Positions 1-7,490 of a DNA stretch of 33,993 nt are shown here, piece after piece. The position numbers were made by a program, and so were the translations under genes. How positions within the stretch are numbered: position 1 is the stretch's first letter; every line of letters begins with the position of its first letter. Under the pieces are notes generated by a model. The model worked only from the letters and a program-made list of their open reading frames with translations, was not told where the DNA came from and made no database searches. This stretch comes from Bacteriovoracia bacterium (GTDB lineage Bacteria; Bdellovibrionota; Bacteriovoracia; Bacteriovoracales; Bacteriovoracaceae). The DNA is taken from NCBI GenBank assembly GCA_030426585.1, contig JAUHYH010000005.1, positions 1 to 33,993 on the forward strand. Reading direction: 5' to 3'.

Positions 1-835
1 CTCTATGCAGAAAGGGTGCGCTTGTAAAGATAATGATGCCTAGCCAAACAAGGATATAGGCCCAAATTTGATAAGGTTCAAATTGCTCATCATACCAAAA
101 TCGTCCTACTAAGAATTGTCCAAGAGGAGCGATGTATTGCATGGTACCCAAGCTAGAGAGAGGAATTTCCTGAGCGGCCTTAGCAAAATAATGAAGGGGA
201 AGATAAGTGAAAAAGCCAATCAGGCTAAATACAACCCAACTTTCATTGGATAACCCCGAGAGAGAGGAATCGACAGAAACAAGATAGAGAAGACAAAAGG
301 GAAGCAAGATTAAGGTTTCAAAGAAAAGCGTGACTTGAGGGATGAGCTTAATTTGCTTTTTTATAAGTCCGTAGATCGCAAAGGTAAGTGCAAGAGAAAG
401 GCTTAGCCAAGGGACTCCTGCTTTTAAAGTAAGAATTAAAACAGCGATCAAAAAACATACAAGAGAAAGGTATCGAATCGAAGAGATTGATTCTTTAAGC
501 CAAATGATTCCTATGAAGAAGGTAAAAAGGGGACCCATGAAATATCCAAGACTCCCTTGGAGAACCTGAGATGAGTTCACTGCATAAACGAAAAGAATCC
601 AATTGATTCCAATAAGGAAGCTTGCGAGGGCGAGCTGTTTTAAAGGTTTTGATTGAGGCTTTATTTGCCAAAATTTCTTCTGGGCCAATAAAATAATCAC
701 AACACTTAGAAAAGTTAAAATAATTCTCCAAGCAATGAGTTCTGTTGCGGGAATGACCTTTAGTTGTTTCCAAAAGATTGGAGAGATTCCCCATAAGCCA
801 AAAGCGATTAAGGCATAGGATATCCCCTTAGACAT
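1..835 (-). CDS. rarD: RarD-type EamA/DMT permease (3' end beyond window)
   Basis: Open frame read on the minus strand from ATG at 835-833 to the window edge, giving 278 visible residues. It starts MSKGISYALIAFGLWGISPIFWKQ and is hydrophobic throughout, with about ten membrane segments. The opening pattern (G-Y-x-L-x-A-F-x-x-W-G-x-x-P-x-x-W-K), the internal stretch around QVLQGSLGYFMGPL and the late stretch SLGTMQYIAPLGQFLVG are typical of RarD proteins, about 295 residues long, in the drug/metabolite transporter superfamily. Only a short C-terminal tail should therefore be missing. The start codon follows immediately after the stop of the upstream ABC ATPase gene, so the two are probably cotranscribed. 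RarD was named from a chloramphenicol-resistance phenotype, but the substrate is unknown and cannot be deduced here. Confidence 0.85.
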   Translation of the reverse strand, partial: MSKGISYALIAFGLWGISPIFWKQLKVIPATELIAWRIILTFLSVVIILLAQKKFWQIKPQSKPLKQLALASFLIGINWILFVYAVNSSQVLQGSLGYFMGPLFTFFIGIIWLKESISSIRYLSLVCFLIAVLILTLKAGVPWLSLSLALTFAIYGLIKKQIKLIPQVTLFFETLILLPFCLLYLVSVDSSLSGLSNESWVVFSLIGFFTYLPLHYFAKAAQEIPLSSLGTMQYIAPLGQFLVGRFWYDEQFEPYQIWAYILVWLGIIIFTSAPFLHR

Positions 836-1807
836 TTAAACCTCGGGAAGTAGGTAAGAGGAATCGAGGTTAATTGAAAAAGAAACCATTTGATTGGGTT
901 TTAAGGCCTTATAAGAAGTGCCTATGAAGGTTCTTTCATCTACTTTTAAAACATTTAAATAGCGTCCATAGTCATAATAAGATTCAATAACCTTTGCTTT
1001 AAAATCACCTTCGCCACAAGAGAAAGGTTCTAACACGAGAAGCCCTTCGCTATCGAGTTCTTGATCAAGAGGGATTTTACCGAATAAAGTTTCATTGGTT
1101 TTTGGTTGAACAACGATAAGGTTTTTCTTACCTACAAATTTAGCAACAAATTGATTTTTGGGTGTTTCAATTAAATCTCGGGGAATTCCCACTTGTTGGA
1201 TTCTTCCGTAGTTAAGAAGAACAAGCTCATCACAAAAACGAATGGTTTCTTCCAAGAGTTGGGTAGCCCAAATAAGAGTGATCTTTTTTTCAATACTAAT
1301 TCTCTTTAAAGTTTGGAGCATGTTCTGGCGATTTTGCCAGTCAAGACCATTAAAAGCTTCATCCAGTAGGATTAATTTCGGGTCATTCATAAGAAGTCCC
1401 GCCATCCATAAACGTTGACCTTCGCCTCGAGAAATTTGATTAATATTTTGTTGGATAATATGAGTGATTTCAAAATCACTTAAAAGATCTCGCGCCTTAT
1501 TGATAGCCTCATATTCTTCGGTTTCTTCTTTGGTATAAAGCTCAACTAAGTATTCTTGAACATTGGTATTTTCATCTCCCAAGGTGAGTTGGTTTGAAAA
1601 AACAATATCTGAAAGAGGAGGGAGTTCTAAAGTTCCTTCTTGGGGCCTTATTTCGCCGGTTAAAACTTTTAATAGAGTCGACTTTCCTGAACCACTAGGA
1701 CCAATCAACCCAATAAATCGCCCTTTGGAAATTTCAAGGTTGATTTTACTCACTCCAGCCGGTGAACGAGGGTCATAAAGAAATTGGGCATTATTAAGCT
1801 GAATCAT
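836..1807 (-). CDS. Orphan ABC transporter ATP-binding protein
   Basis: A 323-residue ATPase. An N-terminal nucleotide-binding domain occupies about residues 1-225, with Walker A GPSGSGKST at 36-44, a Q-loop glutamine near 73, signature ISRGEGQR at 125-132 and Walker B LILLDE at 145-150. About 100 C-terminal residues look like a TOBE-type regulatory extension, as in importer ATPases. Two features are odd. The signature is ISRGEGQR rather than LSGGQQQR, and the switch histidine normally found in a V-T-H-D motif is replaced by Gln183 (WATQ). No ABC permease or binding protein is adjacent. The neighbours are a YdcZ-type transporter (4-base ATGA overlap upstream) and RarD (zero spacing downstream). 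Membership of the ABC ATPase superfamily is certain; the transported substrate, and even a transport role, are not. Confidence 0.85.
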   Translation of the reverse strand: MIQLNNAQFLYDPRSPAGVSKINLEISKGRFIGLIGPSGSGKSTLLKVLTGEIRPQEGTLELPPLSDIVFSNQLTLGDENTNVQEYLVELYTKEETEEYEAINKARDLLSDFEITHIIQQNINQISRGEGQRLWMAGLLMNDPKLILLDEAFNGLDWQNRQNMLQTLKRISIEKKITLIWATQLLEETIRFCDELVLLNYGRIQQVGIPRDLIETPKNQFVAKFVGKKNLIVVQPKTNETLFGKIPLDQELDSEGLLVLEPFSCGEGDFKAKVIESYYDYGRYLNVLKVDERTFIGTSYKALKPNQMVSFSINLDSSYLLPEV

Positions 1808-2256
1808 CTTTTCGTAATCATCCCTAAACCGATTATGAGAAAAAAGACTCCAGACAATCGTAAAGAATTAACAGGACTTTGAGGGATTCCGAAAAGGCCA
1901 TAATGATCAATAACCAAAGACATGATGAGTTGTCCGGTTACAAAACTTCCAAGAAGTATCGTGGCTCCAATCTTTCCAATAAGAAGAATCGATGTGATGA
2001 CAAAGCAAGAACCAAGCAACCCTCCTAAGAAATACCATAACGGGGCTTGTTTCAAACCTTGTAATGAGAAACTTTGCTTCGTTGCGAGTGAGGCAATGAG
2101 ACAAATCAAAGTTCCGACAAGAAAAGATATAAAAGCGCTTTGAAAAGGATGGTTTAAAACTTCTGCAAGTTTAGAATTGATTACACCCTGAACAGGCATA
2201 AGTGTTCCAACAAGAACAGCAATGAAAACAAGAACAGAAATATTAGCAAGGTTCAT
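1804..2256 (-). CDS. YdcZ/DUF606 DMT-family transporter
   Basis: A 150-residue, highly hydrophobic protein with about five membrane helices. The N-terminal pattern L-M-P-V-Q-G-V-I-N-S-K-L and the central G-G-L-L-G-S-C-F-V-I-T-S are characteristic of the DUF606/YdcZ family, whose single-domain members are about 140-150 residues and are thought to pair as homo- or heterodimers. Only one copy is visible here. Its stop overlaps the start of the ABC ATPase by four bases (ATGA), and it begins two bases after the stop of the small upstream gene, so it sits in the middle of a four-gene run. The substrate is unknown. Confidence 0.8.
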   Translation of the reverse strand: MNLANISVLVFIAVLVGTLMPVQGVINSKLAEVLNHPFQSAFISFLVGTLICLIASLATKQSFSLQGLKQAPLWYFLGGLLGSCFVITSILLIGKIGATILLGSFVTGQLIMSLVIDHYGLFGIPQSPVNSLRLSGVFFLIIGLGMITKR

Positions 2257-2258
2257 TT

Positions 2259-2483
2259 TTAAGGGAGAAAAGTGTCCTGAGTTAAAGAGCTCACTTTTTC
2301 TTTAAAGTCACTGAAAGCCACTTCGTCAGTTGTGATTCCAAGCTCTGCTTTAATCACTTCCTTTTTGATCCCTGTAACTTGTTCCAATAGATCTAAGGAA
2401 ATGGGCTGGTTATTTTGAGCGTTCGCAGAGTTCAGAAGTTCATCAATCACTAGAGTTGCCTTTGCTGAGGTTAATTTCCTCAC
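2259..2483 (-). CDS. Small hypothetical protein
   Basis: A soluble 74-residue frame opening with GTG at 2483. It contains Leu- and Lys-rich helical segments and the stretch LLEQVTGIKKEVIKAELG, and has no recognisable family. A better-placed start may be GTG at 2450, which would give 63 residues: AAAGG lies eight bases upstream of it, while the 2483 start has no clear Shine-Dalgarno. Weak promoter-like hexamers on the minus strand (TTGCTT at 2512-2507 and TTTAAG at 2489-2484, spacer 17) would also place transcription initiation downstream of the 2483 start. The gene lies two bases upstream of the YdcZ-type gene, so it is probably the first gene of that run. Confidence 0.55.
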   Translation of the reverse strand: MRKLTSAKATLVIDELLNSANAQNNQPISLDLLEQVTGIKKEVIKAELGITTDEVAFSDFKEKVSSLTQDTFLP

Positions 2484-2546
2484 CTTAAATCACATTCCCC
2501 TGGTTAAAGCAAGAAACAGTTCTGAGTTTTTCCCTACTGTGTAGTG

Positions 2547-4046
2547 TTACCTTAACCCTGGAATTTCATCGAGTGATGAGCTCGTGTCTTTTGTTTCGAG
2601 GCTTGCGAGCGCATGAACGGTAGAGTCAATCATCGAAACACCAGCTGGACGGAAATTTCCAGATGATTTAACGCCTCCGAAAGGAAGCTTCGCATTTGCG
2701 CCTACAGTCGATCGGTTCCAATTAAAAATTCCAACATCAAGCTCTTGGCAGCAATATTTATAGTGGGCTGCGTTGTTAGTGAAGAGAGCGCCGGCCAAAC
2801 CATATTCAGTAGAGTTGGCAATTTGAACGGCCTCTTCAAGATCATTATAGGGGATAAGTGTGCAGTGAGGAGCGAAGACTTCATCGAGGACAAAGCTATG
2901 TTTCCCTGGATCAAATGAAGAGATTTCATGAATCGCAGGAGTGTAATAGTAACCTTCAAATTTTGTTGAAACTTTTTCAAAAGGAAGGATACTTGTCGCA
3001 CCCTGCTGCTCCATATTTTTTACATAATCATGATAAAGTTTCCCCGCGTGTTCATCAATCACGGGACCCATAAAAGGCATCTGTTCAAACTCGATGGGAT
3101 GATCAACAATGATTCTCTGACTTAAACTTTTAAACTTCTCTGCGAATTCTTGATAAATTTTTTGATGCACAAGAATCGTTCCAGTAGAAGTACAGCGTTG
3201 TCCTGAAGTGAGAAAACAAGCTTTAATCAGTTCACTGAGGGCATGCTCGAGGGGAGCATCTTCGTGAATAATGGAACTGTTTTTGCCTCCAAGTTCTAAA
3301 GCAACAAGCTTATCAAGTGAGTGAACAGTGGCTTCCTTTATTTTGAGACCAACATTTTTAGAACCCGTGAAGAAAATACCTTTGATTTTTGGATGAGTGA
3401 TAAGAGCTTGCGCCACATCACCGCCTCCAATCACAAAATTCACAACTCCTTTTGGAAATCCTGAATTGGCTAAACATTCAAACATAAGTTGAGAAGAGTA
3501 GAGCGTTTTCTCTGAAGGTTTAAAGATAATGCTATTCCCCATCAGAAGAGCACTGATAATTTGTCCATTAGCGAGGTGGCAAGGAAAGTTAAAAGGGCCA
3601 ATAACAAAACAAGCCCCCAAGGGTTTATAGAGAATATGCCCCTCAATATTGGGCATGATTTCGGGATAGTTTTTATTTTTGACTCGAGGAAGTGAATGGT
3701 TAATCGTGACACTGACTTTATTAGCGAGAGCCGCTGCTTCTGTCTTCGCTTCCCAGAGGGGTTTTCCAACTTCTAGAGCAATAGCAATAGCGATATCATC
3801 TTCTCGCTTTTTAACTTCTTCTTGAAACTTTACGAGGCAGACTTTTCTTTCTTCAAGAGACATTCTTTTCCAAGTATGAAATCCAGAGTTGGCAGATTCC
3901 GCAATTTCTTCGCAGACTTTAGGATCATAAGAAGTTTCCCATAAAAGGTCTTGAAGGTTCGCAGGGCTATACTTTTTTAAGCTTTGACTTCCTTCTGATG
4001 CATGAAACTGTCCATTGTAATAATGACCTTTAAGCTGGTATCTCAT
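2547..4046 (-). CDS. astD: Aldehyde dehydrogenase, succinylglutamate-semialdehyde dehydrogenase (AstD) type
   Basis: A 499-residue NAD(P)-dependent aldehyde dehydrogenase. Visible active-site elements are the oxyanion Asn153 in GPFNFP, FKPSE around 175-179, the cofactor-loop FTGS around 226-229, the general base Glu251 in LELGG, and the nucleophile Cys285 in SGQRCTS. The C-terminal stretch NWNRSTVGANAKLPFGG followed by SGNFRPAG closely matches the AstD signature, so succinylglutamate semialdehyde or a related substrate is likely. No other gene of the arginine succinyltransferase pathway is in the window, so the exact substrate is inferred from sequence type alone. The start overlaps the coaE stop by four bases (ATGA), indicating translational coupling with coaE and mazG. 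Confidence 0.82.
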   Translation of the reverse strand: MRYQLKGHYYNGQFHASEGSQSLKKYSPANLQDLLWETSYDPKVCEEIAESANSGFHTWKRMSLEERKVCLVKFQEEVKKREDDIAIAIALEVGKPLWEAKTEAAALANKVSVTINHSLPRVKNKNYPEIMPNIEGHILYKPLGACFVIGPFNFPCHLANGQIISALLMGNSIIFKPSEKTLYSSQLMFECLANSGFPKGVVNFVIGGGDVAQALITHPKIKGIFFTGSKNVGLKIKEATVHSLDKLVALELGGKNSSIIHEDAPLEHALSELIKACFLTSGQRCTSTGTILVHQKIYQEFAEKFKSLSQRIIVDHPIEFEQMPFMGPVIDEHAGKLYHDYVKNMEQQGATSILPFEKVSTKFEGYYYTPAIHEISSFDPGKHSFVLDEVFAPHCTLIPYNDLEEAVQIANSTEYGLAGALFTNNAAHYKYCCQELDVGIFNWNRSTVGANAKLPFGGVKSSGNFRPAGVSMIDSTVHALASLETKDTSSSLDEIPGLR

Positions 4047-4648
4047 GAATATTTCTCCAAAATTTGATTTTTTAAAGTGAAAAGTTTGTTCGTAAATTCT
4101 TCTTTGGTGCCGTTGTTCTCAATAATGTAATCCGAGTACTTAGCCTTCGTCTCCCAAGGTAATTGCGCTTGAACAATCCTGATTGCCTCTTGTTCTCTAA
4201 CCTGGCTTCTTTCTCTTAAGCGTTTGATTTGAATGTCATGATCACAGGTGATGAGTACAATCGTGTCAAAGAGATCTTGTTTCTTTTTTTCAAAAAGTAA
4301 GGGGATTTCATAAAAAAGAAATTCAGGTAAAGCTTCAGGCAGGAGTTCTCTAAATTCTGATTCCATCTGAGGATAAAAAAAGTTTTCTAATTCTTCGAGT
4401 AATTTGGCATCTTGAAAGGCTTCTTGACTTAATTTTTTAAAGTTCAATTGATCTGCCTCAACAAACTCAGGAAACTTCTCTTTGAACCATTCAAGCGTTT
4501 CTTCCCTCTGGTAAAGAGTTTTAATAATAGAGTCAGCAGAGATAACAAGAAAACCTTGGTCTTGAAAGTATTGAGAGGCAGTGGATTTTCCTGAAGCCAC
4601 ACCGCCTGTTATTCCTATAATGGGGCAGTCTAAATTATAAAGTCTCAT
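4043..4648 (-). CDS. coaE: Dephospho-CoA kinase
   Basis: Catalyses the last step of coenzyme A synthesis, phosphorylating the 3'-hydroxyl of dephospho-CoA. The P-loop GGVASGKST falls at residues 15-23. The later stretches FYEIPLLFEKK and DTIVLITC are standard for the family, as is the 201-residue length. I chose ATG at 4648 (MRLYNLDC), preceded by AAGG nine bases upstream, over the longer frame opening at 4723, because the extra 25 residues would lie inside mazG and precede the normal N-terminus. With this start the gene overlaps the end of mazG by 14 bases and overlaps the aldehyde dehydrogenase start by four. Confidence 0.93.
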   Translation of the reverse strand: MRLYNLDCPIIGITGGVASGKSTASQYFQDQGFLVISADSIIKTLYQREETLEWFKEKFPEFVEADQLNFKKLSQEAFQDAKLLEELENFFYPQMESEFRELLPEALPEFLFYEIPLLFEKKKQDLFDTIVLITCDHDIQIKRLRERSQVREQEAIRIVQAQLPWETKAKYSDYIIENNGTKEEFTNKLFTLKNQILEKYS

Positions 4649-5438
4649 CTTGTTTAACCTTCTTCCAGTATTCTTCTTTTTCATTTCGGGAGAGTTTATT
4701 GAAGTCTCTTCCTTCTTCTTCAACTTTTTGGATAAGTTTTTGGAACCTATTTAAAAACTTTTTATTCGCCTTATGGAGAACAACTTCAGGTTCGTAACCT
4801 AAGTGTCTGGAAAGTTGGGCTGCTGTAAAAAGAAAATCTCCCAATTCTTCTTCTACCTTATTTTCAAAAAGGTTATTTTTACTCGCTTGAGATTTCTTAG
4901 CCTCTTTTAACTCTGAAAACTCTTCTTCAACTTTTTGGTAAACTTCATGAGCGGTTTCCCAGTCGAAATCAATCTTATTTGATTTTTTACCAATCTTATT
5001 GGCGGCCATGAGTGAGGGGTTATTAAGGTCTTTCTCTGGAAAGTACTTTTGCTCTTTCTTCCCCTCTGCTTTTTTTATTTTTCCCCATTGTTCGTGAAGG
5101 TCGTTCATACTGGGTTTTTTACCTGATTCATTATTAAAAACATGAGGGTGGCGGCGAACCATTTTTTCAGCAAGAGTGTTACAGACATCTTCGATTGAAA
5201 ACTGACCCTCTTCAGACTTTATTTGAGCATGGAGTAAGATCTGAAGTAGCACATCCCCAAGTTCCTCTTTGATATGAGGACCATCATTTTTAAGCAAAGC
5301 TTGTAATAGCTCATAAGACTCTTCAATCAGATAGGGAGTGAGAGTTTCATGAGTCTGCTCTAAGTCCCAAGGGCAGCCCCCATTTGGGTCTCTAAGCTTG
5401 GCGATGATATCTTTGACGTTATCAAAATAGTGTTGCAT
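4635..5438 (-). CDS. mazG: Nucleoside triphosphate pyrophosphohydrolase MazG
   Basis: A 267-residue MazG of the full-length two-domain type; the Escherichia coli protein is about 263. The N-terminal domain has the RDPNGGCPWDLEQTHETL opening and the metal-binding acidic helices EESYELLQAL and EELGDVLLQILLHAQ. The C-terminal repeat has KVEEEFSELKEA and EELGDFLFTAAQLSRHL. MazG hydrolyses NTPs to NMP and pyrophosphate and acts as a house-cleaning and stress-modulating enzyme. It is the first gene of the minus-strand mazG-coaE-astD run and is divergent from ybeY, with only 27 bases between the two starts. Its promoter must therefore overlap the 5' part of ybeY. Confidence 0.95.
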   Translation of the reverse strand: MQHYFDNVKDIIAKLRDPNGGCPWDLEQTHETLTPYLIEESYELLQALLKNDGPHIKEELGDVLLQILLHAQIKSEEGQFSIEDVCNTLAEKMVRRHPHVFNNESGKKPSMNDLHEQWGKIKKAEGKKEQKYFPEKDLNNPSLMAANKIGKKSNKIDFDWETAHEVYQKVEEEFSELKEAKKSQASKNNLFENKVEEELGDFLFTAAQLSRHLGYEPEVVLHKANKKFLNRFQKLIQKVEEEGRDFNKLSRNEKEEYWKKVKQDETL

Positions 5439-5465
5439 CTTCTCGTCAGTATAACGAGGATTACT

Positions 5466-5981
5466 ATGAATTCACAATTTGACTTAGAGATTTCTGGCTT
5501 ACAGTTGACGACTGAGCTTTTGGGGAAAGACCCTAGTGTAACTAAAAATCTCTTAGTTTCAGCTAGTGACTTTTTCCTCAAGGATTATTTCTCTTCTTTA
5601 GATGAAGAGCACCGCTTCACATGTCACTTAAAAATTGTAGACTCTGAAGAAATTCAAACTTTAAATCGAGAGTATCGAGATAAAGATAAAGCTACCGATG
5701 TTTTGAGTTTTCCTGTGATGGACGATCTTCGCAATCAACCGGAGCTTCTTAGGAGTTTTAAAGAAATTGAGCTAGGAGATGTCTTCATTTGTTGGGATGT
5801 TTTAGTGGCCCAAGCAACAGAGTTTGAGCTGCAAAACTGGGAAGAGCTGCTTCATCTCTATATCCATGGATTCCTCCATTTGACAGGTTTTGATCACGAA
5901 ATCAGTGCTAGTGAACAAAAATTGATGGAAGACTGGGAAAATAAAATCTTACAGCATAGCTCTGACTTATTAAGTCATTGA
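5466..5981 (+). CDS. ybeY: Endoribonuclease YbeY (rRNA maturation)
   Basis: A 171-residue zinc-dependent endoribonuclease involved in 16S rRNA 3'-end processing and ribosome quality control. The metal-binding motif is H134-G-F-L-H138-L-T-G-F-D-H144, preceded by the family's N-R-x-Y-R-x-x-x-x-A-T-D-V-L-S-F-P block at about residues 67-83. I chose ATG at 5466 because GAGG lies about eight bases upstream. The longer frame from 5430 would overlap mazG's first codons and add an unrelated N-terminus. The gene is divergent from mazG. No clear terminator follows; a weak 5-base-pair hairpin (GCACC/GGTGC) sits near 6018-6035. Confidence 0.94.
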   Translation: MNSQFDLEISGLQLTTELLGKDPSVTKNLLVSASDFFLKDYFSSLDEEHRFTCHLKIVDSEEIQTLNREYRDKDKATDVLSFPVMDDLRNQPELLRSFKEIELGDVFICWDVLVAQATEFELQNWEELLHLYIHGFLHLTGFDHEISASEQKLMEDWENKILQHSSDLLSH

Positions 5982-6061
5982 AATTATTGATAAATTTAGG
6001 GTTCATTTAGACTATCCGCACCGTGGAAAAGGTGCATAATTTCCCCTGTTCTAAGGCCTGA

Positions 6062-6070
6062 TGGTAGAAT
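6062..6070 (+). promoter_or_regulatory. Possible extended -10 promoter for the barrel-lipoprotein module
   Basis: TG at 6062-6063, one base, then TAGAAT at 6065-6070 resembles an extended -10 element (five of six matches to TATAAT). No good -35 hexamer is seen at the proper spacing. Transcription would start near 6077, upstream of the ATG at 6096. This is a motif read only. Confidence 0.3.
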
Positions 6071-6095
6071 AAATGTAGGAAATTCAAGTACCTGC

Positions 6096-7460
6096 ATGCT
6101 TGAGGGGGGAGTTATTAAGCTGGCAGTTCAGGATCTAGGGAAGGTCCATCTTTTATTCACACTAATTTTTAGCACTTCATTACTTGCAAGGCCTGTTAAA
6201 AGGCATACGACAAACTTTGCTTTTAGGCATAACGATTCGCTTGGTCAGATTGGCGAGATCGACGGTAACAAGTGGTGGGCTGATCTCAATTATTCTTATT
6301 ACTACCGACAGCCTTTCGTTGATCGTGAAGCTAAAGTTGAAATTGAAACTCGCTATAATGATGCAAACTTTCTTCAATACTCCGTTAAAGAACTCAGTAT
6401 GACTCATTTGTGGAATCAGGCAGAGCTTAGTTATGGGCGGATTATGATTGATTGGGTTGAGATTGATAAAGTTTGGGGGTTGGGAAAAATTAATAACCGA
6501 GTGAACTTTGATTTTTTTCGACCAGGGCAAGAGGGGTTAGTTGGGCTTCGTTATAAATACCAAATTTCAAAAAATTTCATGATTGATTTTTATGGCTCAC
6601 CCATATTTGTCCCTGAACTTAATCCTCCTCTAAACATCGATTCAGATAAAGGGACGATTACTTCTAAAAGCCCCTGGGCCCAAGTTCCCGATGCAACCGC
6701 AGATATTAATGGAACGAGCTCAGTTAACCTTTTTTATGATGTAAATATGCCTGATACGGCTGATATTGTTTTTAATGAGTCTTATGGGATCAACTTTCGC
6801 TATTCTCCTAAAGAGGATCTTCACATCACGAGTTTCTTTTTGAGAAAGCCCGAGAATAAACTTTCAAACTCTGCGACGGTTGAATATGTTCCCGCTGCAG
6901 ATCGAGCGGAAGTTAATGTTAACCCGCAACTTTTTTATCATACGCTTTATGGTGCCCAAATTACTTGGGAGCCCAATCGTTCCTGGAAACTCTATGCCAG
7001 TTATTACACTTCAATTCCTGGTGATAAGCCCGCGGATGATACTACGATTATCAACAATGATATTGGGGTTGGTATCGCGATTGAAAAATTCCAAGAACGA
7101 TACTTTGGGACCGGTTTTCATTATACCGGGGAGAACATGCGAGGAGGCTTTAGTTTCCTTAATCGTGTAAGTGATTTTGAAAAGAGCAGTATTTTGACTC
7201 AGATTCCAAGATGGAGTCAGGCCGTGAATGCTGTTTTTGAATATGTTTATAGTCAGACGATACAGGTCTCTTTTGATCTGAAGTATGACACTTTGACCTT
7301 TGATCGATTGTATAGTTTTTCAGTCGTGTATAAGCCAGATTACCAGTGGGATTTCGAGATTGGCGCTGACATTATCGGAACTCCAGACATCGGAGACGGC
7401 TATTGGGTGGTGTTTAGGGACAATGACTCACTCTTTGCCCAGATGAGGTATTTATTTTAG
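6096..7460 (+). CDS. Predicted outer-membrane beta-barrel protein, unknown function
   Basis: A 454-residue exported protein. The signal peptide has hydrophobic core LLFTLIFSTSLLA, with cleavage expected near LLA-RP around residues 31-32. The rest alternates polar and hydrophobic residues in short strands rich in Tyr, Phe and Trp (for example KWWADLNYSYYYRQ, YGAQITWEP, WKLYASYYTS). It ends in RYLF with a terminal Phe, the usual recognition signal for BAM-assembled barrels. I do not recognise a named porin family. The start at 6096 is tentative, as the nearest AGGA is about 15 bases upstream. Only 30 bases separate it from the first lipoprotein gene, so the two are probably cotranscribed and may form a complex at the outer membrane; that last point is inference. 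Confidence 0.75.
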   Translation: MLEGGVIKLAVQDLGKVHLLFTLIFSTSLLARPVKRHTTNFAFRHNDSLGQIGEIDGNKWWADLNYSYYYRQPFVDREAKVEIETRYNDANFLQYSVKELSMTHLWNQAELSYGRIMIDWVEIDKVWGLGKINNRVNFDFFRPGQEGLVGLRYKYQISKNFMIDFYGSPIFVPELNPPLNIDSDKGTITSKSPWAQVPDATADINGTSSVNLFYDVNMPDTADIVFNESYGINFRYSPKEDLHITSFFLRKPENKLSNSATVEYVPAADRAEVNVNPQLFYHTLYGAQITWEPNRSWKLYASYYTSIPGDKPADDTTIINNDIGVGIAIEKFQERYFGTGFHYTGENMRGGFSFLNRVSDFEKSSILTQIPRWSQAVNAVFEYVYSQTIQVSFDLKYDTLTFDRLYSFSVVYKPDYQWDFEIGADIIGTPDIGDGYWVVFRDNDSLFAQMRYLF

Positions 7461-7490
7461 AAGGATGCAGGAAGCATCGATAAGGTAACC

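Noticed and set aside
495-794. A 99-residue minus-strand frame inside the RarD-type gene
   Set aside because: It is an out-of-frame shadow; the true frame runs from 835 through the window edge and encodes a clear transporter.
6018-6035. GCACC/GGTGC hairpin after ybeY as a terminator
   Set aside because: Only five pairs and no T-tract follows.
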